From contig DATCKS010000015.1 of the NCBI GenBank assembly GCA_036562265.1, positions 1 through 7,385 of the forward strand: 7,385 bases of DNA. The letters run 5' to 3'. Every line of letters starts with the position of its first letter. Within the stretch, counting starts at the first letter, position 1. A program made the translations under genes and the position numbers. Under the pieces are notes generated by a model. The model was given only the letters and a program-made list of their open reading frames with translations. It ran no database searches and had not been told where the DNA came from. Shown in pieces: positions 1 through 6,007 of this stretch. This DNA is from DASVDK01 sp036562265 [NCBI: Thermodesulfobacteriota bacterium]. Lineage in GTDB: Bacteria > DASVDK01.

Positions 1-638
1 GTCGAGGACGAGGCCGGTCCAGGCGGGCGGCAGCCCCTGTTGCGCGAGGAAGGCGCTCAGGGCGCCGAGGTCGAGTTCGGTCCCCACCACGAAGCGGAGC
101 GTGCCGGCCCGCATGACCGGGACGACGGCCGCCATCGCCCCGCGCCCGGTCCCCGGGTTCCACGAGGTAGTCGGAGAATGCCGGGCGCCGCCGCTGCACC
201 GCCTCGCGGAAGTGCGGCCGGTTGCCGATCGAGACGTCGGACGGCCCCTGCCCGGGCGGGTCCGCGCCGAAGAGGCGGACGCCGTCGGGCCGGGTCACGA
301 AGATGATGCGCCACCAGGGCTGCGTGGGACGGACGCGCTGGACGTACTCGTAGAGGCCGGCGAGGTCGCCCCGGTCGAAGAGGGGGGGCGGCGATCGCCT
401 CGAGCGACTTGATCGTGGTCGCCAGTTCGCGGTCGAGCGCCAGAGTGAGCGCTCGCGTCGTGTCGCGGAGCCCACGCTCGAGCGAGGCGCGCTCCTGGCG
501 GCCGAAGAGCGCCACCATGGCGGCGGCGAAGACGACGAGCGGCAGCACCGCCGCCAGCACGATCGCGACGAGGTGCCAGCGGAGAGCCGTCGCGCGTCGC
601 GGGGAGGCCGCGCGTGTCTTGCCCGGCGCCCGTGCCAT
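1..638 (-). pseudogene. Membrane sensor protein N-terminus (Cache-type sensing domain), two apparent frameshifts, truncated by window edge
   Basis: The ATG at 636-638 has a GAGG a few bases upstream. It opens a basic N-terminus, one hydrophobic segment (about residues 23-45) and a periplasmic-looking stretch (SLEAIAAPP). Coherent protein then continues in a second frame from the 7-G run at 382-388 (LYEYVQRVRP, IIFVTRPDGVRLFG, IGNRPHFREAV). It moves to a third frame near 141-154 (GRGAMAAVVPVMRAG, LRFVVGTELDLGAL) and stays open to base 1. The reconstructed protein looks like the extracellular Cache domain of bacterial sensor kinases or cyclases. The output domain lies outside the window, so its type is unknown. 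Without the shifts, the first frame stops at 57-59. Each repair removes one base from a short G/C run, so a sequencing error is as likely as true decay. The gene is divergent from the EEP gene. Confidence 0.6.
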
Positions 639-713
639 CGGCCTCGACGGTAGCAAGCTGGCGGTCCCGGAGCCAGCACCTCGCGGCTGTCCGGCGAGGC
701 CACACCCGGGGAG

Positions 714-766
714 CGCGAGCCCGCGTCGCCCGTGTACGGGGCGTCCTTTCGCGACGCGGGCTCGCG
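714..766. repeat. Perfect 16-bp inverted repeat in a divergent intergenic region
   Basis: The left arm CGCGAGCCCGCGTCGC (714-729) and right arm GCGACGCGGGCTCGCG (751-766) are exact reverse complements separated by 21 bases. A smaller nested repeat, CCCGT-GT-ACGGG (729-740), overlaps the inner end. A further short palindrome, GACGCG-G-CGCGTC, follows at 769-781. The repeat lies between the start codons of the divergent sensor gene (638) and EEP gene (880). It could form a cruciform, a 5'-leader hairpin in either transcript, or a protein-binding site. No T-run follows, so a simple terminator is not favoured. The rest of 639-879 shows no gene, tRNA or clear promoter. Confidence 0.7.
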
Positions 767-879
767 TGGACGCGGCGCGTCTTCGGGGAACGCGGCAGCG
801 GGCCTGGTCCGTCGCGTCGCGAGCAGGCGGTCCGTACCCGCGGATCGGGCACGCCGGGTGCGAGGGGATCGGGACCGGG

Positions 880-1947
880 ATGCGAGGCAGCGGGTTCCTC
901 ATATCGGCGGCCGGCCTCGGCCTGGCGGCGACGGCGCTCCTGCCGATGTCGCGGAGCGACCGGTGGTGGATCCGCGCCCTCGACTTCCCGCGCCTGCAAC
1001 TGCTGGCCCTGTACGTCGCCGCGGCCCCGGTCGTGCTGCGGGCCGGAGGGACGTCGCGGGCCGCCCGTCTCGCCGCGGGGGCGCTCGTCGCGGCCGCCGC
1101 GTACCAGGCCACCTGGATCTGGCCGTACCTGCCGGGCGCGCCGGTCGAGGTCGGCGCCGCGTCGCGGCGCGACCGGAGCCGCGCCGTTCGCCTCCTCGTG
1201 GCGAACGTCCGCCAGGGGAACCGACGCGTCGATCGCCTGCTCGACCTCGTCGCCGCGGTCGAGCCGGACGTCGTCGTGCTGGACGAGGCCGACGACTGGT
1301 GGGTCGGACGTCTCCACCGGCTCCGGGCGACCTTCCCGCACGCGACGATCTGCCCGCTCGACAACGCCTACGGGATGGCCCTCTACTCGAAGCTGCCGGT
1401 CGACGAGTCGAAGGTGCGGTTCCTCGTCGAACCCGACGTGCCGTCGATCCACGCCCGGGCGCGGCTCCCGTCGGGCGAGGCGGTCCGGGTGATCAGCCTG
1501 CACCCCAGGCCGCCGGCGCCGGCATCCGACACCGGCGAGCGCGACGCCGAACTCGTCCTCGTGGGCCGGGAGGCTGCGGCGACGGCGGAGCCGACGATCG
1601 TCTGCGGCGACATGAACGACGTCGCCTGGTCGGCGACGTCACGCCTCTTCCAGAAGGTGAGCGGCCTGCTCGACCCGAGGCGGGGCCGCGGCCTCTACGC
1701 CACGTTCCACGCCCGGACCCCCGGGTGGCTCCGCTACCCGCTCGACCACCTCTTCCACTCCGGGCACTTCCGGCTCGTCGAGATGCGCACCCTCGGCGAC
1801 ATCGGCTCCGATCACCTGCCGCTCCTGGTCGAGCTGGCCTACGAGCCGGGCGCGGCCGCGGAGCAACCGGGCCCACGGGCAGCCGCGGAGGACCTCGAGC
1901 GGGCGCGCGAGGAGGTCGAGCCGGTGCGAGGGGCGCGGCGGGCGTGA
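880..1947 (+). CDS. Membrane-anchored endonuclease/exonuclease/phosphatase (EEP) family protein
   Basis: This 355-residue protein has about three hydrophobic segments near the N-terminus (roughly residues 5-23, 38-54 and 62-84), then an EEP domain from about residue 104 to 320. The expected metal and catalytic motifs are present in order: VANV (N109), VVVLDEAD (E136), the histidine in SLHPRPP (H208), CGDMND (D244, N246), YPLDHL (D289, H290) and GSDHLPL (D311, H312). This matches the 3-TM EEP proteins common in bacteria (YafD-like). Members of the superfamily cleave phosphodiester or phosphomonoester bonds, but the substrate of this branch is not established. The active domain is likely held at the membrane; which face was not determined. 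The ATG at 880 was chosen because the membrane segments follow directly and GAGGGG (862-867) lies upstream, although that spacing is long. The last 30 or so residues are a charged, low-complexity tail. Confidence 0.82.
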   Translation: MRGSGFLISAAGLGLAATALLPMSRSDRWWIRALDFPRLQLLALYVAAAPVVLRAGGTSRAARLAAGALVAAAAYQATWIWPYLPGAPVEVGAASRRDRSRAVRLLVANVRQGNRRVDRLLDLVAAVEPDVVVLDEADDWWVGRLHRLRATFPHATICPLDNAYGMALYSKLPVDESKVRFLVEPDVPSIHARARLPSGEAVRVISLHPRPPAPASDTGERDAELVLVGREAAATAEPTIVCGDMNDVAWSATSRLFQKVSGLLDPRRGRGLYATFHARTPGWLRYPLDHLFHSGHFRLVEMRTLGDIGSDHLPLLVELAYEPGAAAEQPGPRAAAEDLERAREEVEPVRGARRA

Positions 1948-1981
1948 GACCGCCTGCTCTGCTGCCTGTGCGAAGTTTCTC

Positions 1982-2011
1982 ATAACAATCAAACAGCCGG
2001 TGCAGTATGGT
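1982..2011 (+). promoter_or_regulatory. Possible sigma-70-like promoter for the GntR regulator gene
   Basis: This small AT-rich island stands out from the GC-rich surroundings. ATAACA (1982-1987) matches 4 of 6 bases of the -35 consensus. TATGGT (2006-2011) matches 4 of 6 bases of the -10 consensus, 18 bases downstream. The FadR-like operator at 2021-2031 would then sit at or just after the transcription start, a position suited to autorepression. The call rests on weak consensus matches only. Confidence 0.3.
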
Positions 2012-2020
2012 GGAGGCCAG

Positions 2021-2031
2021 TGGTCCGACCG
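2021..2031 (+). promoter_or_regulatory. FadR-type (GntR/FCD) operator candidate TGGTCCGACCG
   Basis: The sequence matches the classical FadR-subfamily operator TGGTCNGACCA at all specified positions but the last. Its core GGTC-C-GACC is a perfect short palindrome. It lies 138 bases upstream of the ATG of a gene encoding a GntR/FCD protein, and local autoregulation is usual for this family. The same 11-mer recurs exactly, in reverse complement, at 2963-2973. Binding is inferred, not shown. Confidence 0.5.
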
Positions 2032-2073
2032 GCTCGGCCGGTTGCGTGACCACTCGGGTCACCGGTCCACCGG
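2028..2073. repeat. Cluster of short inverted repeats upstream of the GntR gene
   Basis: Three small perfect inverted repeats lie end to end after the operator candidate: ACCGGC-TCG-GCCGGT (2028-2042), GTGACC-N5-GGTCAC (2046-2062) and CCGGT-CC-ACCGG (2062-2073). They may be additional regulator half-sites or leader-RNA structure. Short GC-rich palindromes also arise by chance in DNA of this composition, so their function is uncertain. The remaining bases up to the start codon at 2169 show only the ribosome binding site. Confidence 0.35.
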
Positions 2074-2168
2074 GTCCCCGCGCGGCTCGCAGCATACGCC
2101 TCCACGCCCGCTCTCCCGTCGATCCCGCGTGATCCGCCCTCGTGCCGACCGGGTCGGGGAGAGTCGCC

Positions 2169-2987
2169 ATGGCCGACGACGCGGCGCCCCCTCGCAGACG
2201 CGGCAAGGTCACGGAGACGATCGTCCGCACCCTCCAGGAGCGGATCGCGCGCGGCGAGCTCAAGCCGGGCGAGCAGTTGCCGCCGGAGCGCCAGCTCGCC
2301 GAGGCGTTCCAGGCGAGCCGGGGCTCGATCCGCGAGGCGCTGCGCGCGCTCGAGCTGTCGGGGCTCATCCGGTCGCGCCAGGGGGGCGGCAACTACGTGG
2401 CGCAGAGCCTCCCCTCCGCGCTCACGGTCCCCCTCGGCAATTACCTCGCGCGCCAGCGGCAGGCGCTCCTCGACCTCTACGAAGCGCGGCAGATGCTCGA
2501 GCCGCGCCTCGCCTTCCTCGCGGCGGAGCGCGCCACGCGCGCCGACGTGGAGCGGATCCGCGAGGCGCTCGCGCGGCAGGAGCGGGACCTCGAGGCCGAG
2601 GACCTCGACGTCGCCTACGACGCCGACCGGGGCTTCCACCTCGCCATCGCCGAGGCGACGCACAACCAGACCTTCATCCGCCTGCACAACTACCTCTCGG
2701 ACCTCGTCTCCGAGAGCCGGCGCGAGCTGGTGGACAGCCACGCCCGGCGCGAGCAGGCGATCGTCGACCACCGGCAGATCTTCGAGGCCATCGCGGCCGG
2801 CGACGGGCCGGCCGCCTCGGCCGCGATGCTGCAGCACCTCAAGACGCTCGAGGGGCTCCTCGTCGACGCGCTCGAGGCGTACCGCGGGGCGCTCGTGCGC
2901 CTGCAAGGAGGGTCGGCCGACGGCCTCGCTCCGTCGGCCGATGATCCGACCGCTGCCGACAACGGTCGGACCAGTCAGAGGACGTAG
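2169..2987 (+). CDS. GntR-family transcriptional regulator, FadR subfamily (FCD effector domain)
   Basis: This 272-residue protein has an N-terminal winged helix (about residues 14-78). The GntR signature is visible in LKPGEQLPPERQLAEAF, SRGSIREALRALE and the wing RQGGGNYV. An all-helical FCD domain follows (about 97-230) with the typical metal-binding set D153, H157 (in DRGFHLAIAEATHN), H201 (in DHRQIFEAIAAGD) and H223. Such regulators bind DNA as dimers and are usually released or activated by small carboxylic acids; the ligand here is unknown. The ATG at 2169 was chosen over an in-frame GTG at 2142 because GGGGAGAG sits 5-6 bases before it. The position beside the oxidoreductase operon suggests that the operon is its target. 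The last 40 or so residues form a low-complexity tail whose codons also contain two hairpins. The gene overlaps the convergent YciI-type gene by 13 bases. Confidence 0.9.
   Translation: MADDAAPPRRRGKVTETIVRTLQERIARGELKPGEQLPPERQLAEAFQASRGSIREALRALELSGLIRSRQGGGNYVAQSLPSALTVPLGNYLARQRQALLDLYEARQMLEPRLAFLAAERATRADVERIREALARQERDLEAEDLDVAYDADRGFHLAIAEATHNQTFIRLHNYLSDLVSESRRELVDSHARREQAIVDHRQIFEAIAAGDGPAASAAMLQHLKTLEGLLVDALEAYRGALVRLQGGSADGLAPSADDPTAADNGRTSQRT
2913..2973. terminator. Two back-to-back hairpins at the convergent gene ends
   Basis: Hairpin 1 pairs TCGGCCGACGG (2913-2923) with CCGTCGGCCGA (2931-2941), 11 of 11 bases, around a 7-base loop. Hairpin 2 starts at the next base and pairs TGATCCGACCG (2942-2952) with CGGTCGGACCA (2963-2973), 10 of 11 bases, around a 10-base loop. 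Read on the minus strand, hairpin 2 begins one base after the stop codon of the YciI-type gene, a natural terminator position. On the plus strand both lie inside the last codons of the GntR gene. Neither has a T-run, so factor-independent termination is not assured. Confidence 0.5.
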
Positions 2988-3526
2988 AGGAGGGGACGAG
3001 CCGTAAGGCTGTCGGGCGCGAAGAAGCCGGTCTCGGCGAACCAGCGGAGCGGCTCCTCGGGTTCCGGGTCGGCCATGACCGCCAGCGCCCGGCCGCCCGC
3101 GAGGAAGCCGCCGAACAGGAGGCGGCCCGCTCCGCGGGCCTCCACGAGCGCGAGGGGCGCCATGTCCGGGTCGGTGACGAGGCCCTCGACGATCGTGACC
3201 CGACGCGAGCCGTCGGTCACGAGGGGGGGCAGGCGCCAGGGCTCGAGGAACTCGGTGAAGGGGGTCACCGTGTAGCCGATCCAGGCGCCGCCCGTCACGT
3301 AGGGATCCTCGTCGACGAGGCGCCGCACGGCCGCCTCGTCGGGGGCCCGGTAGACGACGTCGGCCGACCGGCCGTCGGGGGCGGGGCCGCCGCCCACCAC
3401 GAGGCCGCGGGACCTCAGGTCCACGAGGCGGCCGAGGTGAGCCTCCCGGTAGGGGGCGCGCCGGGTGAGGTAGTCGTCGGCGGTCGTGACGGCGACGTGG
3501 GCGATGATCACGAACGAATCATACAC
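2975..3526 (-). CDS. Tandem YciI-like domain protein
   Basis: Residue numbers below count from the most upstream in-frame start, a TTG at 3538. The first domain is a recognisable YciI/ferredoxin-fold unit (about 9-95): a beta strand VIIAHV, YREAHLGRL with the family histidine H34, GLVVGGGPAPDGR, and DPYVTGG (D78). The second half (about 112-187) repeats the layout (RLLFGGFLAGGRALAV, RWFAETGFF) but lacks the histidine motif, so it looks like a decayed second copy. YciI-like proteins resemble muconolactone isomerase and have few known functions, so no activity is assigned. The start is uncertain: TTG 3538, GTG 3526 and GTG 3511 are all possible and none has a clear ribosome binding site. GTG 3526 was chosen because it keeps the whole first strand and avoids touching the divergent ATG at 3538. 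It is convergent with the GntR gene and divergent from the oxidoreductase operon. Confidence 0.72.
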   Translation of the reverse strand: MYDSFVIIAHVAVTTADDYLTRRAPYREAHLGRLVDLRSRGLVVGGGPAPDGRSADVVYRAPDEAAVRRLVDEDPYVTGGAWIGYTVTPFTEFLEPWRLPPLVTDGSRRVTIVEGLVTDPDMAPLALVEARGAGRLLFGGFLAGGRALAVMADPEPEEPLRWFAETGFFAPDSLTARPLLYVL

Positions 3527-3535
3527 CGGAGGGAG
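3504..3535 (+). promoter_or_regulatory. Operon leader: ATGAT-N9-ATCAT inverted repeat and strong ribosome binding site
   Basis: ATGAT (3504-3508) and ATCAT (3518-3522) form a 5-bp inverted repeat around 9 bases. It lies in the only AT-richer patch before the first oxidoreductase gene and could be an operator. GGAGGGAG (3528-3535) is a strong ribosome binding site that fixes the ATG at 3538. The divergent YciI-type gene starts within or next to this patch, so the operon promoter must overlap that gene's coding sequence. No convincing -35/-10 pair was found. Confidence 0.35.
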
Positions 3536-3537
3536 CA

Positions 3538-4752
3538 ATGGCGGCGTTCACATGTGAGGTCGTGTACCGCGGCATCTTCCAGAAGAACCTCGCCGCCCGG
3601 ATCTGCCGCGGCATCGTGCTCGCCGCGCGCAAGGCGGGCCGCTGGGGGATCGCGTTCGGGCGCTACGGCGACAGCCCGCAACGCAACGGGATCCCGGCGA
3701 AGGACTTCGCCATCGTGGCGGACACCCGGGAGGAGCTCGAGCAGAACATGGCGCGCTACGAGCCCAAGGAGGTGGACGTCACGATCTGCCTCGACGACAC
3801 GCTGGCGAAGGGGGTCGAGTCCTGGGGGTGGTACGGCCTGCAGCCGATCAACCGGCTCACGGTCAAGGACGGCACGGTCCTGATCACGTCGCTCCAGAGC
3901 GCCGAGGAGCTGCTCAAGGACATCCACCGGAAGGACGAGCCCTACAGCCTCGGCCTGCTCCCCGGCAAGGCGTCCTTCTCCGGTCTCTGGGTGCACCGCG
4001 AGGACCACACCGAGGCGCGCGTCCTCGGCGCCCTCGCCCGGATCAAGCCGGAGTTCCTCTCGCTCGAGGCGGTGTCGCAGGCGATCCGCGAGGCGGAGTG
4101 GGGCAACGACCTCAAGGTCGCCTCGGCGGAGAAGGCCTACGACCGGATCGAGCTGCGCCCGGTGAGCCCCACGGAGGGGAACCCCGAGAAGCCGTACTCG
4201 TTCGACATGCCGGCGTGGCACCAGATGCGCGACGGGGTCACGATCCCGGCGATCCCGGTCGGCCACGCCACGGCCGAGGGTAACGGCTTCATCCCCGAGC
4301 GGAACCCGTACTTCAAGAAGTTCACGACCCGCACGATGCGGCCGGTCGTCGACTTCGACAAGTGCGTGAAGTGCACGCTCTGCTGGATCGCCTGCCCCGA
4401 CACGGTCTTCAACGTCACGGCCGAGCAGCTCTACGACCCGGCGATGGAAGCCTGCTGCGGCTGCGGGGTCTGCGAGGCGGTCTGCCCGGCCAAGGACTGC
4501 ATCACCATGGTCAACGAGGCGGCCTTCGAGGACAACGCGAGCCAGTACGAGATGTGGAAGGCCGACAAGAACGCCTACCGCGCCTGGCTCGAGTCGAAGA
4601 TCGGCGACAAGAAGTACGTGGCCCGGTCGCACGGCTTCCGCTTCCGCGGCCAGTACGACGAGGAGATCCAGGAGCAGCTCGACATCGGCGGCGTGGAGAT
4701 CACCGAGGGAATCCCGGGCAAGAACGCCGACCGCAAGGTCGCGGCCGCGTAG
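3538..4752 (+). CDS. Oxalate oxidoreductase-type subunit: gamma domain fused to a 2[4Fe-4S] ferredoxin domain
   Basis: This 404-residue protein has a PorG-like gamma domain (about residues 5-190) followed by a PorD-like ferredoxin domain (about 265-325). The ferredoxin part has both complete cluster motifs: C276, C279, C282, C286 (CVKCTLCWIACP), and C306, C309, C312, C316 (CCGCGVCEAVCP, with an extra C307). It should relay electrons from the thiamine-bound intermediate to an external ferredoxin. In ordinary pyruvate-type gamma subunits the N-terminus carries a GRGGQG motif. Here that place reads YRGIFQKNLAAR, which suggests loss of CoA use, as in oxalate oxidoreductase. The Moorella gamma subunit is, from memory, about 315 residues, so this one is some 90 longer, including a charged tail of about 80 residues after the clusters. 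The ATG follows GGAGGGAG. The alpha gene starts 16 bases after the stop. Other 2-oxoacid specificity is possible. Confidence 0.83.
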   Translation: MAAFTCEVVYRGIFQKNLAARICRGIVLAARKAGRWGIAFGRYGDSPQRNGIPAKDFAIVADTREELEQNMARYEPKEVDVTICLDDTLAKGVESWGWYGLQPINRLTVKDGTVLITSLQSAEELLKDIHRKDEPYSLGLLPGKASFSGLWVHREDHTEARVLGALARIKPEFLSLEAVSQAIREAEWGNDLKVASAEKAYDRIELRPVSPTEGNPEKPYSFDMPAWHQMRDGVTIPAIPVGHATAEGNGFIPERNPYFKKFTTRTMRPVVDFDKCVKCTLCWIACPDTVFNVTAEQLYDPAMEACCGCGVCEAVCPAKDCITMVNEAAFEDNASQYEMWKADKNAYRAWLESKIGDKKYVARSHGFRFRGQYDEEIQEQLDIGGVEITEGIPGKNADRKVAAA

Positions 4753-4768
4753 GGAAGGGAGGAGAGTC

Positions 4769-5998
4769 ATGGCAGTCGCGATGCAGCCGCCCGTCGCCCG
4801 CGACGGCGACGTCGAGCGGCTCCTCTCGGGCAGCGAGGCCTGCGCCGAGGCGCTGGCGCTGGCGGACATCGATGTGGTCACGGCGTACCCGATCCGGCCG
4901 TACGACACGGTCATGCAGGCGATCGCCAAGAAGATCGCCAACGGGAAGCTCGTGGCCGAGTACATCGTGGCCGAGGGCGAGCACAGCCAGTTCGAGATCG
5001 TGAAGCACGCGTCGACGGTCGGCGCGCGCGTCTTCTGCGGGTCCTCGGGCGTCGGCTGGATGTACGCGATGGAGTGCCTCACGGTGACGCCGCCCCTGCG
5101 CGTCCCCATGGTGGCCATGGTCGGCAACCGCGCCCTCGACGACCCCGGCGCCTTCGGCGTCGAGCACAACGACGCGCTCGCCGTGCGCGACCTCGGCTGG
5201 ATGCTCATCTGGGTCGACACGGCGCAGGAGATGCTCGACACGACGCTCCTCGCCTACCGGATCGCCGAGGACCGGCGCGTCCTCTTGCCGATCGCCATCT
5301 CGGCCGACGGCGCCTTCCTCACGCACTCGCAGGCGCTGGTCAGCGTCCCGAGCGAGGAGAAGGTGAAGCGGTTCCTGCCGCCCTACAACCGGCACGAGCT
5401 CACGCTCCACCCGGACAACCCGATCACCGTCGCGCCGCAGGCCAACGAGGACTGGGTCATCGAGATCCGGCGCCAGAACGACGCGGCGATGGAGCGGGCC
5501 TACACGGTCATCGAGGAGGCGTACGCCGACTTCCGGAAGATCTTCGGCCGCGGCCCCGAGAACCCCTGGTTCGAGGAGTACATGACCGACGACGCCGAGG
5601 TGATCCTCATGGGGATGGGGACGATCTCGCTCCCCTTCAAGGTCGGCATCCGTGAGATGCGCAAGCAGGGCAAGAAGGTGGGGCTCATCCGGCCGCGGTG
5701 GTTCCGGCCCTTCGCGACCGACAGGCTCGTGGCGGCGCTCTCGAGGGCGAAGGTCGTCGGCATCATCGACCGCGACTACTCCTTCGGCTCCCCCTTCGGC
5801 TCCGGCGTCCTCGCCAACGAGGTCCGGGCCGCCCTCTACAACGCGGAGCACCGCCCGCCGCTCCTCTCCTTCATCTGCGGGCTCGGCGGGCGCGAGGTGA
5901 CGCTCGAGGACGTCTACAAGGCGACCGACATGTGCTACGCGGCCGCGGCGAGCGGGAAGTCGCCGTCGAAGACCACGTGGCTCGGCGTGCGCGAGTAG
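4769..5998 (+). CDS. Oxalate oxidoreductase-type alpha subunit (2-oxoacid:ferredoxin oxidoreductase superfamily)
   Basis: This 409-residue protein has the pyrimidine-binding thiamine-diphosphate domain (about 20-240, with the conserved glutamate region AEYIVAEGEHSQ near 63-74). The domain II fold follows (about 272-400; MGMGTISLPFK, GLIRPRWFRPF, GIIDRDYSFGSPFG). The substrate motif YPITPS of pyruvate enzymes is YPIRPYDT here, with R43 in place of the carboxylate-binding threonine. R121 lies in GNRALDDPGAFG, followed by D124 and F129. As I recall the Moorella thermoacetica oxalate oxidoreductase structure, Arg31, Arg109, Asp112 and Phe117 line its oxalate pocket. All four map here with the same offset of 12, fitting a 12-residue longer N-terminus. 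This favours oxalate as substrate. The ribosome binding site is GGGAGGAG (4757-4764). The beta gene starts 9 bases after the stop. Confidence 0.86.
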   Translation: MAVAMQPPVARDGDVERLLSGSEACAEALALADIDVVTAYPIRPYDTVMQAIAKKIANGKLVAEYIVAEGEHSQFEIVKHASTVGARVFCGSSGVGWMYAMECLTVTPPLRVPMVAMVGNRALDDPGAFGVEHNDALAVRDLGWMLIWVDTAQEMLDTTLLAYRIAEDRRVLLPIAISADGAFLTHSQALVSVPSEEKVKRFLPPYNRHELTLHPDNPITVAPQANEDWVIEIRRQNDAAMERAYTVIEEAYADFRKIFGRGPENPWFEEYMTDDAEVILMGMGTISLPFKVGIREMRKQGKKVGLIRPRWFRPFATDRLVAALSRAKVVGIIDRDYSFGSPFGSGVLANEVRAALYNAEHRPPLLSFICGLGGREVTLEDVYKATDMCYAAAASGKSPSKTTWLGVRE

Positions 5999-6007
5999 GA
6001 GATCGTC

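Noticed and set aside
409-879. Extending the EEP protein upstream to an in-frame start at 409
   Set aside because: The added stretch is arginine/alanine-rich, overlaps the divergent sensor gene on the opposite strand and is not part of the EEP fold. The ATG at 880 opens directly onto the membrane segments.
639-879. A tRNA or small RNA gene in the divergent intergenic region
   Set aside because: No T-arm consensus (GGTTCGAATCC type) or cloverleaf pairing was found. The strong pairing present is the 16-bp inverted repeat.
3221-3229. A frameshift at the second 7-G run, inside the YciI-type gene
   Set aside because: Translation through it stays in one frame (RLPPLVTDG) and joins coherent sequence on both sides.
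3481-3537. A thiamine-diphosphate riboswitch before the thiamine-dependent operon
   Set aside because: Fewer than 30 bases separate the divergent starts, and no thi-box-like sequence was seen.
3508-5241. A 577-codon open frame on the minus strand across the gamma/ferredoxin gene
   Set aside because: It is antisense to a gene with intact iron-sulfur motifs, has low-complexity composition and shows no recognisable domain.
4769-5998. Calling the operon pyruvate:ferredoxin oxidoreductase
   Set aside because: The overall fold fits, but the YPITPS threonine and the gamma GxGGQG motif, both hallmarks of pyruvate-type enzymes, are replaced. The oxalate assignment explains both changes.
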